DNA of 64,000 bases, taken from contig CAWBTA010000006.1 in the NCBI GenBank assembly GCA_963791625.1, forward strand, positions 248,001-312,000, in the 5' to 3' direction. Under the pieces are notes generated by a model. The model was not told where the DNA came from. It did not search any database and saw only the letters and a program-made list of their open reading frames with translations. The position numbers and the translations under genes were made by a program. Positions 1-9,244 of the stretch are shown here, piece by piece. The stretch comes from JANMCE01 sp963791625 (GTDB taxonomy: Bacteria > Actinomycetota > Acidimicrobiia > Acidimicrobiales > Ilumatobacteraceae). Position 1 is the stretch's first letter; each line of letters begins with the position of its first letter.

Positions 1-773
1 TGGTCTTCGCGCGCCGCAACCTTGAGCACATCCGTCAGGTGCCCGAGAAGCTGATCGAAGTGACGGTACAACCCGTCATGTTCGTGCTGCTCTTTGCCTT
101 CGTATTCGGTGGTGCCATCGCCGTCGGCGGCCAAAGCGGCAAGTACCGGGAGTATCTCATTGGCGGCATCCTCATTCAGTCCTTGGCGTTCGGCATGACC
201 GGCCCGGCGATCTCGATGGCGAACGATCTGAAGGAAGGCGTCATTGATCGCTTCCGCTCGCTGCCGACGACGAAGGCGGCGTACCTGATCGGGCACTTTC
301 TCGCCGAGCTGGTCGGGCTGATGGTGGCCATTGCGGTACTGCTCAGCTCGGGCTTCCTGGTCGGATGGCGAGCTCGCACCGACGTCATTCACATCGGCGA
401 GGCGGTGCTGCTTCTTCTCACGTTCGCGGCCGCCATGATCTGGGTTGGGACGTGGATTGGGTTGCTTGCTCGTTCGGCCGACGCCGTGCAGGGCATCGTG
501 TTCACCGTGGTGTTCCCCATCACGTTCTTATCCAACGCGTTCGTGCCGATTGACTCGCTGCCCAACGTGTTGCAATGGGTGGCATCGCTCAACCCGATCA
601 GCGTCCTGGTGCAGGCAACCCGAGTGCTCTTCGGCAACCCAACCGCGCCGATCGCGAAGGCAACCTGGCCGATGACTCACCCGGTAGCGGCCAGTTGGCT
701 CTACTGCATAATCATCCTCGCAATCGCGGTGCCTGGCGCCCTTCACCGCTACCAGGCCCGCACACAGGATTGA
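1..773 (+). CDS. ABC-2 type exporter permease, DrrB-like (5' end missing)
   Basis: Membrane subunit of an ABC-2 exporter of the daunorubicin-resistance (DrrB) type. The reading frame is open from base 3, so the gene starts before the window; the GTG at 39 is internal (the codons before it read VFARRNLEHIRQ, typical of the family's first cytoplasmic segment). About six hydrophobic segments are visible, including one near VMFVLLFAFVFGG at the start and one near the end (LYCIIILAIAVPG). The family landmarks SNAFVPIDSLP and LNPIS near the C-terminus are present. The ATPase partner would be expected upstream, outside the window. Substrate cannot be told from sequence. Confidence 0.88.
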   Translation, partial: VFARRNLEHIRQVPEKLIEVTVQPVMFVLLFAFVFGGAIAVGGQSGKYREYLIGGILIQSLAFGMTGPAISMANDLKEGVIDRFRSLPTTKAAYLIGHFLAELVGLMVAIAVLLSSGFLVGWRARTDVIHIGEAVLLLLTFAAAMIWVGTWIGLLARSADAVQGIVFTVVFPITFLSNAFVPIDSLPNVLQWVASLNPISVLVQATRVLFGNPTAPIAKATWPMTHPVAASWLYCIIILAIAVPGALHRYQARTQD

Positions 774-796
774 ATATCGCTCTGTAGGATTGTTGC

Positions 797-1151
797 ATGC
801 CGATGCGTGAGGAGTGCAAGCACTACGAGAGTCGCACCTATGCAAATGGTGAGACCGCGCGCCGGTGCAAGATGGACCTCGCGCCCGACCGCGCCCTGGC
901 GATGCCCCGATGACTGCCCCAAGTATGAGCGTCGCCTTGCCGATGCCGGATGGATTCGCGGCACGCTCGTGTCGCCACCCACGCCGGCCGACCCTCCCGG
1001 GCTGGACGACGGATCGGCTGCGGCTGTGCTTGATGAGGCGGAGGACTTCCTCAACTCCATCGGTGCTCAGGTGATGTCCGAAGTCAGCGAAGAACAGCGT
1101 CGCCTCGCCAACCGCCCCAAGAACAAAAAGAAGCGCTTCAAAAAGAAGTAA
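797..1151 (+). CDS. Small four-Cys protein upstream of sufD, frameshifted
   Basis: Conserved-looking hypothetical protein of about 117 aa. The first part reads MPMREECKHYESRTYANG in the frame of 797. It then runs into a stop, while the continuation (PWRCPDDCPKYERRLADAGW to a lysine-rich end KKKRFKKK) is one frame over. Removing one C near 889-890 (GACCGCG to GACGCG) joins them as ...LAPDAPWRCPDDCP.... Four cysteines (two early, plus CPDDC) suggest a small metal or Fe-S site. It sits about 50 bases before sufD on the same strand, so a role linked to Fe-S assembly is possible but unproven. I cannot assign a named family. Start could also be the ATG at 803. Confidence 0.6.
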
Positions 1152-1180
1152 CGGGCCTGTTTCGGGGTTTCTCCTATCTG

Positions 1181-1204
1181 GATAGTAGAATCTCCTACGG
1201 TTCT
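1181..1204 (+). promoter_or_regulatory. Possible short-leader promoter with inverted repeat before sufD
   Basis: TAGAAT at 1186-1191 resembles a -10 box and lies 13 bases before the sufD ATG, leaving almost no leader. GTAG (1185-1188) and CTAC (1195-1198) form a short inverted repeat over the same bases, where an Rrf2/SufR-type repressor could bind. No convincing -35 box is seen. Confidence 0.3.
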
Positions 1205-2368
1205 ATGACGCTCTCACCCGCATTTTCCCCCGATTCAGCTGGTGCTCTCGCCGGTCCGGCCTGGTTGCAGGCCCGCCGGACGGAGGCGGCCCAACGGGCG
1301 GCCGCCACCGCATGGCCCACGGCCGAGGACGAATTGTGGCGCTACAGCCGCATTGATCAGCTCGACCTGTCGACGGTGACGATCGGCCCTGCGGTCACCA
1401 CGGTCGAAAGTGGCGATGGTTTCGTGGTCGAGATCGACCCCGACATCTGGTGTTCCATCATGGCCTCGCCGCTCGATCTTTTCGCCGATCTGAACAACGC
1501 GTTCTCCTCCGCGCCGATTCTCGTTCGTATACCGCGAGGCAAGGCCGCGGCCGCGCCCATCGTGATCACCCATCGGCTCCCTGCTGGGGTCGCGTCGTTC
1601 CCGCGCCTCATCATTGATGCGGGCGACAACGCCGAGGTGACCGTCATCGAGAAGTTCGTCGGAGGCTCTCAGGGTCTCGTCGCACCGGTCATGGAACTGC
1701 GTGCCGCCCAGTCGGCCCGGGTCCGGTATCAAGCGGTCAATGAGCTTGATCGAGACGCGTGGCTTATTGCGAACCAGATATCACGCGGCGAACGTGACAG
1801 CACGACCGTGCTCGCCACGGTGGCTCTGGGCGGCGGCTATGCCCGGGTGCGTACCGACGCTCGGCTGCTGGGCCAGGGTGCGCACGGAGAGCAGATCGGT
1901 GTCAGCTTCGGCGAGGGTGATCAAATGCTCGACCTGCGCGTCACCCAGACCCACGCCGCGCCCAAGACCACCAGCGATCTGCTGTTCAAGGGTGCCGTGC
2001 AGGATCGGGCCCGCAGTGTGTACACCGGCCTCATCCACATCGAAAAAGATGCTCGTGGCGCAAGGGCGTTCCAGACCAACCGCAACCTCAAACTCTCGTC
2101 CGAGGCGTGGGCCGACAGCGTGCCGAACCTTGACATCGAGAACAACGACGTGAAGTGCAGCCATGCCTCCACCGTTGGCCCGATCGATGAAGAGCAGCGT
2201 TTCTACCTGGAGAGCCGTGGCATCCCACCCGAGATCGCCGATCGCTTGATCGTGCTCGGCTTCTTTGACGAAGTGATCGACAAGCTCCCGGGGCAACTGT
2301 TGTCGGCCGAGTTGCGGGCCGAGGTTGCCGGCAAGCTTGATCGTCGCCCGGTGGAGGTGTCGGCGTGA
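1205..2368 (+). CDS. sufD: Fe-S cluster assembly protein SufD
   Basis: Scaffold subunit of the cytosolic SufBCD complex that builds Fe-S clusters. At 387 aa it has SufD rather than SufB length. The C-terminal half carries the family's beta-helix and closing signature: a DARGARAFQTNRNL-like stretch, then NNDVKCSHASTVG (about residues 315-327), then SRGIPPEIADRLIVLGFF. The variable N-terminus includes an E-LWRYSR motif (about residues 43-49), also typical. The ATG at 1205 is the first in-frame start and follows a likely -10 box. The stop overlaps the start of the next gene by four bases (GTGA), so sufD, the Rieske protein and sufC are translationally coupled. No sufB precedes it here. Confidence 0.93.
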   Translation: MTLSPAFSPDSAGALAGPAWLQARRTEAAQRAAATAWPTAEDELWRYSRIDQLDLSTVTIGPAVTTVESGDGFVVEIDPDIWCSIMASPLDLFADLNNAFSSAPILVRIPRGKAAAAPIVITHRLPAGVASFPRLIIDAGDNAEVTVIEKFVGGSQGLVAPVMELRAAQSARVRYQAVNELDRDAWLIANQISRGERDSTTVLATVALGGGYARVRTDARLLGQGAHGEQIGVSFGEGDQMLDLRVTQTHAAPKTTSDLLFKGAVQDRARSVYTGLIHIEKDARGARAFQTNRNLKLSSEAWADSVPNLDIENNDVKCSHASTVGPIDEEQRFYLESRGIPPEIADRLIVLGFFDEVIDKLPGQLLSAELRAEVAGKLDRRPVEVSA

Positions 2369-2694
2369 GCACCGTTTCGGTCTGCAAGTTCGACGACCTC
2401 GGCGTCGCGGAGGCGCGTAAGTTCGTGGTCGAGGGTCACAAGGTGTGTGTGGTGCGCATCGAGGATTCGATTTATGCCATTGGTGATACCTGCTCCCACG
2501 CGGACGTTTCGCTCAGCGAGGGCGACGTGTATCCCGACGAATGCGAGATCGAATGCATCAAGCACGGCAGCACATTCAGCCTGAAGACGGGGGAGCCGCA
2601 GACGTTCCCTGCTACGCAACCGGTGCCGGTCTACGACGCAGCCGTCGTTGACGGCATGGTGCACATCACCATCACGCCAGGAGCGCACAAGTGA
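2365..2694 (+). CDS. Rieske-type [2Fe-2S] ferredoxin in the suf operon
   Basis: Small (109 aa) cytosolic Rieske protein of the non-haem-oxygenase ferredoxin type. Cluster ligands are C43 and H45 in the C-S-H motif and C64 and H67 in C-I-K-H, followed by GSTF and a short hydrophobic C-terminal strand (DAAVVDGMVHITI). It starts with GTG overlapping the sufD stop and ends in a GTGA overlap with sufC. A Rieske ferredoxin between sufD and sufC is common in Actinobacteria. It may deliver electrons for cluster assembly or simply share regulation; the sequence does not decide this. Confidence 0.92.
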   Translation: MSTVSVCKFDDLGVAEARKFVVEGHKVCVVRIEDSIYAIGDTCSHADVSLSEGDVYPDECEIECIKHGSTFSLKTGEPQTFPATQPVPVYDAAVVDGMVHITITPGAHK

Positions 2695-3479
2695 GCGAAT
2701 TGGTTATCACCGAGCTGCAGGCCGGCATTCCGGGCAAGCAGATTCTGCACGGCATCAACCTCACCATTCCCGCGGGCGAAGTGCATGCCATCATGGGCCC
2801 GAACGGCGCCGGGAAATCGACGCTCTCCTCCGTGCTGATGGGCAAGCCCGGCTACGACGTCATCAGTGGCTCGGTCACCCTCGACGGTGAGGACATGCTG
2901 GCCTTGCCCACCTGGAAGCGCGCCGCAGCCGGCCTGTTCCTGGCCATGCAGTACCCAACCGAAGTGCCGGGCGTCGGCCTTGAACGGATGCTTTCCGAAG
3001 CAATGCTCGCCAGCGGTCGTGACGTTGCCGGTCTGCACGCACTCATGGTGGCCGAAGCCGGCCGGATCGGTTTCGACGAGAAGTTCCTCGAACGGGCCCT
3101 CAACGTCGACCTGTCCGGCGGCGAAAAGAAGCGCAACGAGACGCTGCAACTTGCCGTGCTTCAACCTCGCTTCGCCGTGCTCGATGAACTCGACTCCGGC
3201 CTCGACGTCGACGCATTGAGGGCTTGTGCCCGTCGGGTGGCCGAGGCCAGCCGCGAGCAAGGACTCGGCGTGTTGGCCATCACTCACTACAACCGTCTGC
3301 TCGATGAGTTACGCCCCAATGTCGTACACATCTTGGTGAAGGGCCGCATTGTCGAATCGGGTGGCCCCGAGTTGGCCGCGCAGCTCGACATCGACGGGTA
3401 TGCGGCGTTTCAAACGCCCGAGCCGGAGCCTGCGCCTGCGGCGAAGAAGCCGTCGCTCGACGACCTCTTCGCGCTGTAG
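2691..3479 (+). CDS. sufC: Fe-S assembly ATPase SufC (copy 1)
   Basis: ATPase of the SufBCD complex. Walker A GPNGAGKST is at residues 36-44, the SufC-specific signature LSGGEKKRNE at 141-150, and Walker B ending in DELDSGLD with the catalytic Asp-Glu at 165-166; the H-loop lies in AITHYNR. At 262 aa it is slightly longer than usual SufC because of a Pro/Ala-rich tail ending SLDDLFAL after residue 240. The GTG start overlaps the Rieske stop (GTGA). A second SufC is encoded on the opposite strand at 6337-7107. This copy is the more divergent of the two in the Q-loop to signature region. Confidence 0.93.
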   Translation: MSELVITELQAGIPGKQILHGINLTIPAGEVHAIMGPNGAGKSTLSSVLMGKPGYDVISGSVTLDGEDMLALPTWKRAAAGLFLAMQYPTEVPGVGLERMLSEAMLASGRDVAGLHALMVAEAGRIGFDEKFLERALNVDLSGGEKKRNETLQLAVLQPRFAVLDELDSGLDVDALRACARRVAEASREQGLGVLAITHYNRLLDELRPNVVHILVKGRIVESGGPELAAQLDIDGYAAFQTPEPEPAPAAKKPSLDDLFAL

Positions 3480-3482
3480 CCC

Positions 3483-3866
3483 TCAGAGCGGAATCAGCAG
3501 CTCGTCGTTGGTGTCTCGGCGCCGACCGAAATGGAGCGGTGTTGGCTGCAACAGGCCAACCTCGCCGATCGACTCCATGACCCCAACATCGTGGCGCCAG
3601 AGGATCGGTTCGCGCTGGGCCGGCCCAACGAAGTTGAGCTGCACCGGTGGCAGCTTGCGGAGTGCCCGTCGACGGCTGGCCTGCAGTCGGCTCGCCGCGA
3701 GGTAGATCGAGAGGCCGACGAGGGACAGGATCAGTGCTTGACCCTGCGCGGGTGTCGGCGGCGGGAAGAGCTGGCCGACATCGGCCCGGTTGAACGTTGG
3801 CAGAGCAAGGATGAGGATGAACAGAGCTGCGGTTGCGGACCAGAGAATCGCCTTTATGAGTTTCAT
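3483..3866 (-). CDS. Small membrane protein, paralogue of the next gene
   Basis: Unrecognised 127 aa protein. The ATG at 3866 (MKLIKAILWS) is chosen because AGGGGCG lies just upstream; a longer frame opens at 3902. Two hydrophobic segments are visible, residues 5-22 and about 43-60, with a basic stretch (RLQASRRRALRK) after the second. The C-terminal part has PILWRHDVGVMESIGEVGLLQP, almost repeated in the neighbour at 4030-4524, so the two are tandem paralogues. They lie between the two suf half-operons. A periplasmic or cytoplasmic binding role for the ILW-HD motif cannot be inferred. Confidence 0.7.
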   Translation of the reverse strand: MKLIKAILWSATAALFILILALPTFNRADVGQLFPPPTPAQGQALILSLVGLSIYLAASRLQASRRRALRKLPPVQLNFVGPAQREPILWRHDVGVMESIGEVGLLQPTPLHFGRRRDTNDELLIPL

Positions 3867-4029
3867 ATCGCCCCTTACGAAATGAGTGGAGTGTGACGAC
3901 AACTTGATCGTCGGATTTCGGGGGCGGGTTAAGTTCGCAGAGGAAAAGAAGAGGCAATTGAGTCAATTCGTTGATGCAAAAGGCCTACTCCTGACCAAAC
4001 AGCGGCGTCCGTTCGTTGTCGACGCAGCG

Positions 4030-4524
4030 TCAGGCGGCCAGAGCGAGTTCGCGCATGCGAGCTTGCTGGCGCATCACGGGCAACGCGATGGGTTGGAGCA
4101 GGCCGACCGGGCCGATGGACTCCATGATTTCGATGTCGTGATTCCACAGGATCGGACCGAGATGCTTGGTGGCCCGAGGGGCTTCGAACAACAGCGGTGA
4201 CGCGGCTCGCAGGGCCAGGCGGCGCTTGCGGAGCAGCCGTTGTGCCATCAACCACACGGTAAGGCCGACGACCGAAAGGCTGAGAGCCTGACGTTCGGCA
4301 CCCTTCGGATTCGGAATCACCTTGTCGAGGTTGTCCATGGTGAGACGGAACGTGGGTGCCGGTGCATCGGTCTTTTCAACGTTGTCGATGAGGATCTTTC
4401 GCTGCTGCGCCTCGATCGACAGATCAGCCGTCGCCATCTGGTAGTTCCCGAAGGCCGGGACCACCACAATGATGACAAGGAGCGCGGCGGCGGTCATCCA
4501 CAAGATTGCTCGTAGCTTTCTCAT
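4030..4524 (-). CDS. Small membrane protein, paralogue of 3483-3866
   Basis: Unrecognised 164 aa protein. The ATG at 4524 follows GGAGG with a 5-base spacer; a GTG two codons upstream is also possible. Topology matches its neighbour: an N-terminal membrane segment (residues about 7-24), a loop that is here about 35 residues longer, a second hydrophobic segment (about 83-98), a basic stretch, then a shared motif GPILWNHDIEIMESIGPVGLLQP. Conservation of this motif in both copies, despite divergent loops, suggests it is the functional part. No family name is recognised. Confidence 0.7.
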   Translation of the reverse strand: MRKLRAILWMTAAALLVIIVVVPAFGNYQMATADLSIEAQQRKILIDNVEKTDAPAPTFRLTMDNLDKVIPNPKGAERQALSLSVVGLTVWLMAQRLLRKRRLALRAASPLLFEAPRATKHLGPILWNHDIEIMESIGPVGLLQPIALPVMRQQARMRELALAA

Positions 4525-4649
4525 CCGCACCTCCGCGCCGCTCCGTGGTTACCTCACCAAGTAATCGACGTCCGTCACCTGAAACGTGAGCGAATTGAGC
4601 CGAACTGAACAATTCTCTGACGGCGTCGGTTCGGTTGGTGAACGGCTGG

Positions 4650-5105
4650 CTAGCTGGCGTCGTCCATGGCTTGGGTGAGGGTGTTCCAGGCGAGGGTGGC
4701 GCACTTGATGCGGACCGGGAACTTTTGCACGCCGCTGAGGGCTTCGAGGTCGCCGAGTTTCACCTGGGGCTCATCGTGTTCGTGGTCGGCCTCATGCTCG
4801 GGGTCGGGCGGGGTCATCATTGCCTTGAAGGCACGGATGACGGCGCGGGCTTCGGGCACCGTCTTGCCCTTTACGGCCTGCGACATCATGGATGCCGAGC
4901 TCTGGCTGATAGAGCAGCCCTGACCGGAGATGCGGATGTCTTCGACCTTGCCATCTTCGACCATGAGGAAGACTTTGATCTCGTCGCCGCAAAGGGGGTT
5001 GAAGCCCTCAGCCATAATGGCAGGCGGATCGAGCTCGCCGCGGTTACGGGGGGAGCGGTAGTGATCGAGGATGATTTCGCGGTAAAGGTCTTCGAGGCCG
5101 GCCAT
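4650..5105 (-). CDS. sufU: SufU-type Fe-S assembly protein / sulfurtransferase
   Basis: 151 aa protein that accepts sulfur from SufS and passes it to the SUF scaffold. The zinc/sulfur ligand set of SufU is present: C39 and D41 in NPLCGDE, C64 in GQGCSIS and C135 in RIKCATL. The family start (LYREIILDHYRSPRNRG) is complete. An acidic, His-rich insert (about 98-112, EHEADHEHDEP) occupies the loop that in SufU separates it from IscU. It lies 9 bases after sufS and completes the minus-strand sufC-sufS-sufU set. A 120-base gap separates it from 4524. Confidence 0.95.
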   Translation of the reverse strand: MAGLEDLYREIILDHYRSPRNRGELDPPAIMAEGFNPLCGDEIKVFLMVEDGKVEDIRISGQGCSISQSSASMMSQAVKGKTVPEARAVIRAFKAMMTPPDPEHEADHEHDEPQVKLGDLEALSGVQKFPVRIKCATLAWNTLTQAMDDAS

Positions 5106-5114
5106 GGGAATCTC

Positions 5115-6336
<1,222 letters not shown>

Positions 6337-6344
<8 letters not shown>

Positions 6345-7107
6345 GAGCGGCTCGGAATTCGTCGTAGCCTTTGTTCTCCACAATGTCCACCAGTTCCATG
6401 CCGCCCGTCTGCACGATGCGACCGTCGAGCAGGATGTGCACCACGTCTGGCTTTACCTCATCGAGCAGGCGTTGGTAATGAGTGATGAGCACGATGCCGA
6501 GATCTTTGCGGTCTGCTTTCACCTCGCGGATGCCGCTGGCGACGGTTCTGAGCGCATCGATGTCGAGGCCGGAATCGGTCTCGTCGAGAATGGCGAGGTC
6601 GGGCTGGAGGATGGCCATCTGCAGGATCTCGTTGCGCTTCTTTTCGCCACCGCTGAAACCTTCGTTGAGGTAACGGTCGGCGAACTGCTTGTCCATGCCG
6701 AGGCGGGCCATCCACTCCATGATGTCGAGCCGGAGTTCGAGCACGCTGAGGTCGATGCCCTTGCGGGCGGACAGGGCCTGGCGGAGGAACTGGATGACGG
6801 ACACGCCGGCGATTTCCTGCGGATACTGGAACGCCAGGAACATGCCCTGCTTGGCCCGCACATCGGTGGGCCACTCGGTGATGTCGTCACCCTTGTAGAA
6901 GATCTCGCCGCTCGTGACCTCGTACTCGGGGTTGTTGAGCAGGGCCGACGCGAGCGTGGATTTGCCGGACCCGTTGGGGCCCATGATGGCGTGGACCTCG
7001 CCCGGCTTCACCTCAAAGCTCACGCCACGCAGGATTTCGGGGGCCACGGTGTCGTCATCGACAACCGGGCGAGCATGGAGATCGACAACCCGAAACAGTT
7101 CGTTCAC
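6337..7107 (-). CDS. sufC: Fe-S assembly ATPase SufC (copy 2)
   Basis: Second SufC ATPase, 256 aa and closer to the family consensus than the copy at 2691. Walker A GPNGSGKST is at residues 43-51, the signature FSGGEKKRNE at 151-160, Walker B with LDETDSGLD at 174-181, and the H-loop in LITHYQR. Starts with GTG at 7107. It is the first gene of the minus-strand sufC-sufS-sufU operon and its end overlaps the sufS start. Two SufC copies in one locus imply either redundancy or two different SufB/SufD partner sets. Confidence 0.95.
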
Positions 7108-7123
7108 GGGCTCTAGTGTATTA
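7108..7123 (-). promoter_or_regulatory. Likely -10 box of the sufC-sufS-sufU operon
   Basis: On the minus strand TAATAC (7123-7118) lies 10 bases before the GTG start at 7107, implying a nearly leaderless transcript. No good -35 is seen 17 bases upstream (GGTTTC). The short leader parallels the region before sufD. Confidence 0.35.
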
Positions 7124-7283
7124 CCCCTATCGCCATAGTGGAAACCCCGAACGTGTCTTTACTTCGCTTCTCCCTACCGGTCGTGGCGCTCATTGTCGCT
7201 TCGCTCCGCAATGCTGCGAGGGCGGCAATTGGTCCGTGGCGCGGCAGGTTCGCCGTTCGGCGACGCTTTGCCCGTTGCGAGCC

Positions 7284-7895
7284 TTACCAGCCGCGGTTGA
7301 CCCATTCTTGGAGGTGGGGGCGTTCGGTACCGATGGTGGTGTCTACGCCGTGGCCGGGCATGACGATGGTGTCGGTGGGCAGCGTGAACAGTCGGGTGTC
7401 GAGGGATTGGATGATGGTGTCGAAGTCGCCGCCCGGGAACTTGGTGGCACCGGGGCCGCCGGGGAACAAGGTGTCACCGCTGAAGAGGATCGGGTGATCG
7501 GCGAGGCGGAACGACATGGAGCCTTCGGTGTGGCCGGGGTTGTGGATGGCGTGGAGTTTGAGGTGGCCGACTTCGATGACCTCTTCGTCTTCGAGGAATA
7601 CGTCGTAGCCGACATCCTTCAGGCGTGGCGCGTCGAGCTCGGTAACGGCCACTTTGTAGCCGGCCTCGCGCATGGCGACGACCGCGCCGATGTGATCGTG
7701 ATGCCCGTGGGTCTCGAGGATGCGTTTCACGCCGAGACGCTGCGACATTTCGAGCAGCCGCTCGTGCTCGTTGGCCGCGTCGATGAGGACAGCGTCACCC
7801 GTCTCCGTGCATCGAACGACGAACACGTTGTTCTCGAAGTTGCCCACGACGACCTTGTGAATCTCCACCCCTGTAGCGGACCAGTGCAATGTCAT
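7284..7895 (-). CDS. MBL-fold metallo-hydrolase, glyoxalase II-like
   Basis: Probable cytosolic hydrolase of the metallo-beta-lactamase fold. Start at ATG 7895 (MTLHWSATGVEIHK) is preferred; the frame is open to 7949 but that would overlap the next gene. The HxHxDH zinc motif is at residues 63-68 (H-G-H-H-D-H), with a further ligand in NPGHTEGS, the aspartate in FSGDTLF and the last histidine in VMPGHG. The 203 aa length and spacing fit the glyoxalase II / YcbL-like subgroup, acting on thioesters or related compounds; the true substrate is unknown. About 176 bases between it and sufC (7108-7283) hold no visible gene. Confidence 0.88.
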   Translation of the reverse strand: MTLHWSATGVEIHKVVVGNFENNVFVVRCTETGDAVLIDAANEHERLLEMSQRLGVKRILETHGHHDHIGAVVAMREAGYKVAVTELDAPRLKDVGYDVFLEDEEVIEVGHLKLHAIHNPGHTEGSMSFRLADHPILFSGDTLFPGGPGATKFPGGDFDTIIQSLDTRLFTLPTDTIVMPGHGVDTTIGTERPHLQEWVNRGW

Positions 7896-7899
7896 GTGG

Positions 7900-9138
7900 T
7901 TAGTCTCGCGCCTTGGCTGTGCGGTTGCCTCTCGCTTGGACTTCGACACCGCGAGTCTTTGCAGCGAGCGGAGGGGTGAGAGCGATGTTTCGCAGAATTG
8001 ACGCGCCCAGGCCAGGAAGGGTGAAACGGACCCTGCCGCGGCCGGCGGCTTCGATGACTTCCTTTCGAAAGAGTCGTTCCCGGACGCTCGACAACTGACT
8101 GGTTTTGAGGTTCAACATGCGAGCCACATCGCCGATTTCAACGTCCTGTCGGCCGGAGGTGCGCTCGATGGTTGCTATCGCGGCGAGAATCGATTGTTCC
8201 CGCGGTGCGCATTTCGCCCATCGAAGTCCGTAGAGGCCGCGGTCGAGCTGCTCATATGCAGCGACGATTCCCGCCTTGGCGTGTCGCAAAGTGATGGTTT
8301 CTGACTGCCCGGCCGCATCCCACACATGGCTGCCGAGGACCTGCACGATATAGGGGTAACCCGCCGCGGTATCAACGAGAAGATCGAGCGCGGCGCGATC
8401 GAACTCAGCGCCTGTCTGCCGGACCGGATCTTCGAGCGCCGTTCGGGTTTGCGAGGGGGTGAGAAATGGAACGTGCGCCCAGTCGGCACGTTCAGTAAAC
8501 GAGGTCGCCCCAGCCTCAGGAGCTCGATGGTGCAGAACGGGGAGACCTGCACCGACCCACACGATCGGCATTTTCTCAGCTGAGGTTTCCTGGACCGCTC
8601 GGCCGAACGCTCGCAGGTCGGGGACAGATGCGTCATGGAGTTCATCAACCATGATGGCCACGCCACGCCCACTCTTGACTGCTTCGCGCGCCAGGTATCG
8701 CAGGATGCCGTTCAATGTCGTGGGCGTTGTGCGTGCGGTTTCCCCGGTTGCTTCCGCGCTGAAGACCCCAAGGTTCAGGGATGCTTTTGCAGAGGTAATC
8801 GTCGCTTTCGACGAGCGGCCAGGAGTCCGCTTTTCGTGCAACTGGTCGATGAGAAACGGCACCTCTTCGGAGAGCTGAACGAGCAGCGAACGACTCGAAT
8901 CCGGGTCGATCGTTAACCGCACGGCGGCGAATCCCTCCCTTCGCGCGGCGAGAACGAACTGCTGAAGCAGCACCGTTTTGCCGACCCCGCGAACACCGAG
9001 CAGGATTCGCGGAGTCCCCGAAACGCCACGTTTTGCTCGGTCGACCTGGGCGGCAAACTCGCCGAGCCATGCCTCACGACCGGCGAGCACTGGCGGTGCG
9101 TTGGCTGGTCCGGGAGAAAAAGGATTGTCTGGGCGCAT
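7900..9138 (-). CDS. AAA ATPase with C-terminal helix-turn-helix region
   Basis: 412 aa ATP-binding protein of the Orc1/Cdc6-like or STAND-like AAA class. Walker A GVRGVGKT is at residues 48-55 after an NPFSPG-GRE start typical of this group, Walker B is in VAIMVDELHD (about residues 171-180), and a sensor-like WVGAGLP follows. The C-terminal 100 residues have a winged-helix pattern (IGDVARMLN, SQLSSVRERLFRKEVIE) ending in a basic tail. Such proteins are often annotated only as ATP-binding proteins. A strong palindrome lies 28 bases upstream of its start. Role unknown; defence, plasmid-type or DNA-associated functions are all possible. Confidence 0.8.
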   Translation of the reverse strand: MRPDNPFSPGPANAPPVLAGREAWLGEFAAQVDRAKRGVSGTPRILLGVRGVGKTVLLQQFVLAARREGFAAVRLTIDPDSSRSLLVQLSEEVPFLIDQLHEKRTPGRSSKATITSAKASLNLGVFSAEATGETARTTPTTLNGILRYLAREAVKSGRGVAIMVDELHDASVPDLRAFGRAVQETSAEKMPIVWVGAGLPVLHHRAPEAGATSFTERADWAHVPFLTPSQTRTALEDPVRQTGAEFDRAALDLLVDTAAGYPYIVQVLGSHVWDAAGQSETITLRHAKAGIVAAYEQLDRGLYGLRWAKCAPREQSILAAIATIERTSGRQDVEIGDVARMLNLKTSQLSSVRERLFRKEVIEAAGRGRVRFTLPGLGASILRNIALTPPLAAKTRGVEVQARGNRTAKARD

Positions 9139-9165
9139 CGGGTCGTTGCTTCATTCTGAGAGGAA

Positions 9166-9193
9166 TTGGTATAAATATACCAAAATATACCAA
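9166..9193. promoter_or_regulatory. Operator-like palindrome plus extra half-site
   Basis: TTGGTATA-AA-TATACCAA at 9166-9183 is a perfect 8-base inverted repeat, and a further TATACCAA half-site follows at 9186-9193, exactly 10 bases (one helical turn) after the equivalent arm at 9176-9183. It is AT-rich in a GC-rich region and lies just upstream of the ATPase start at 9138. A minus-strand promoter probably overlaps it. The ATPase's own winged-helix end is a candidate binder. Confidence 0.6.
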
Positions 9194-9244
9194 CGGGTGC
9201 CGTTTCGTGAGTGCCTCAGTGGTGCCTGGGCACCCGCCGGGCGG

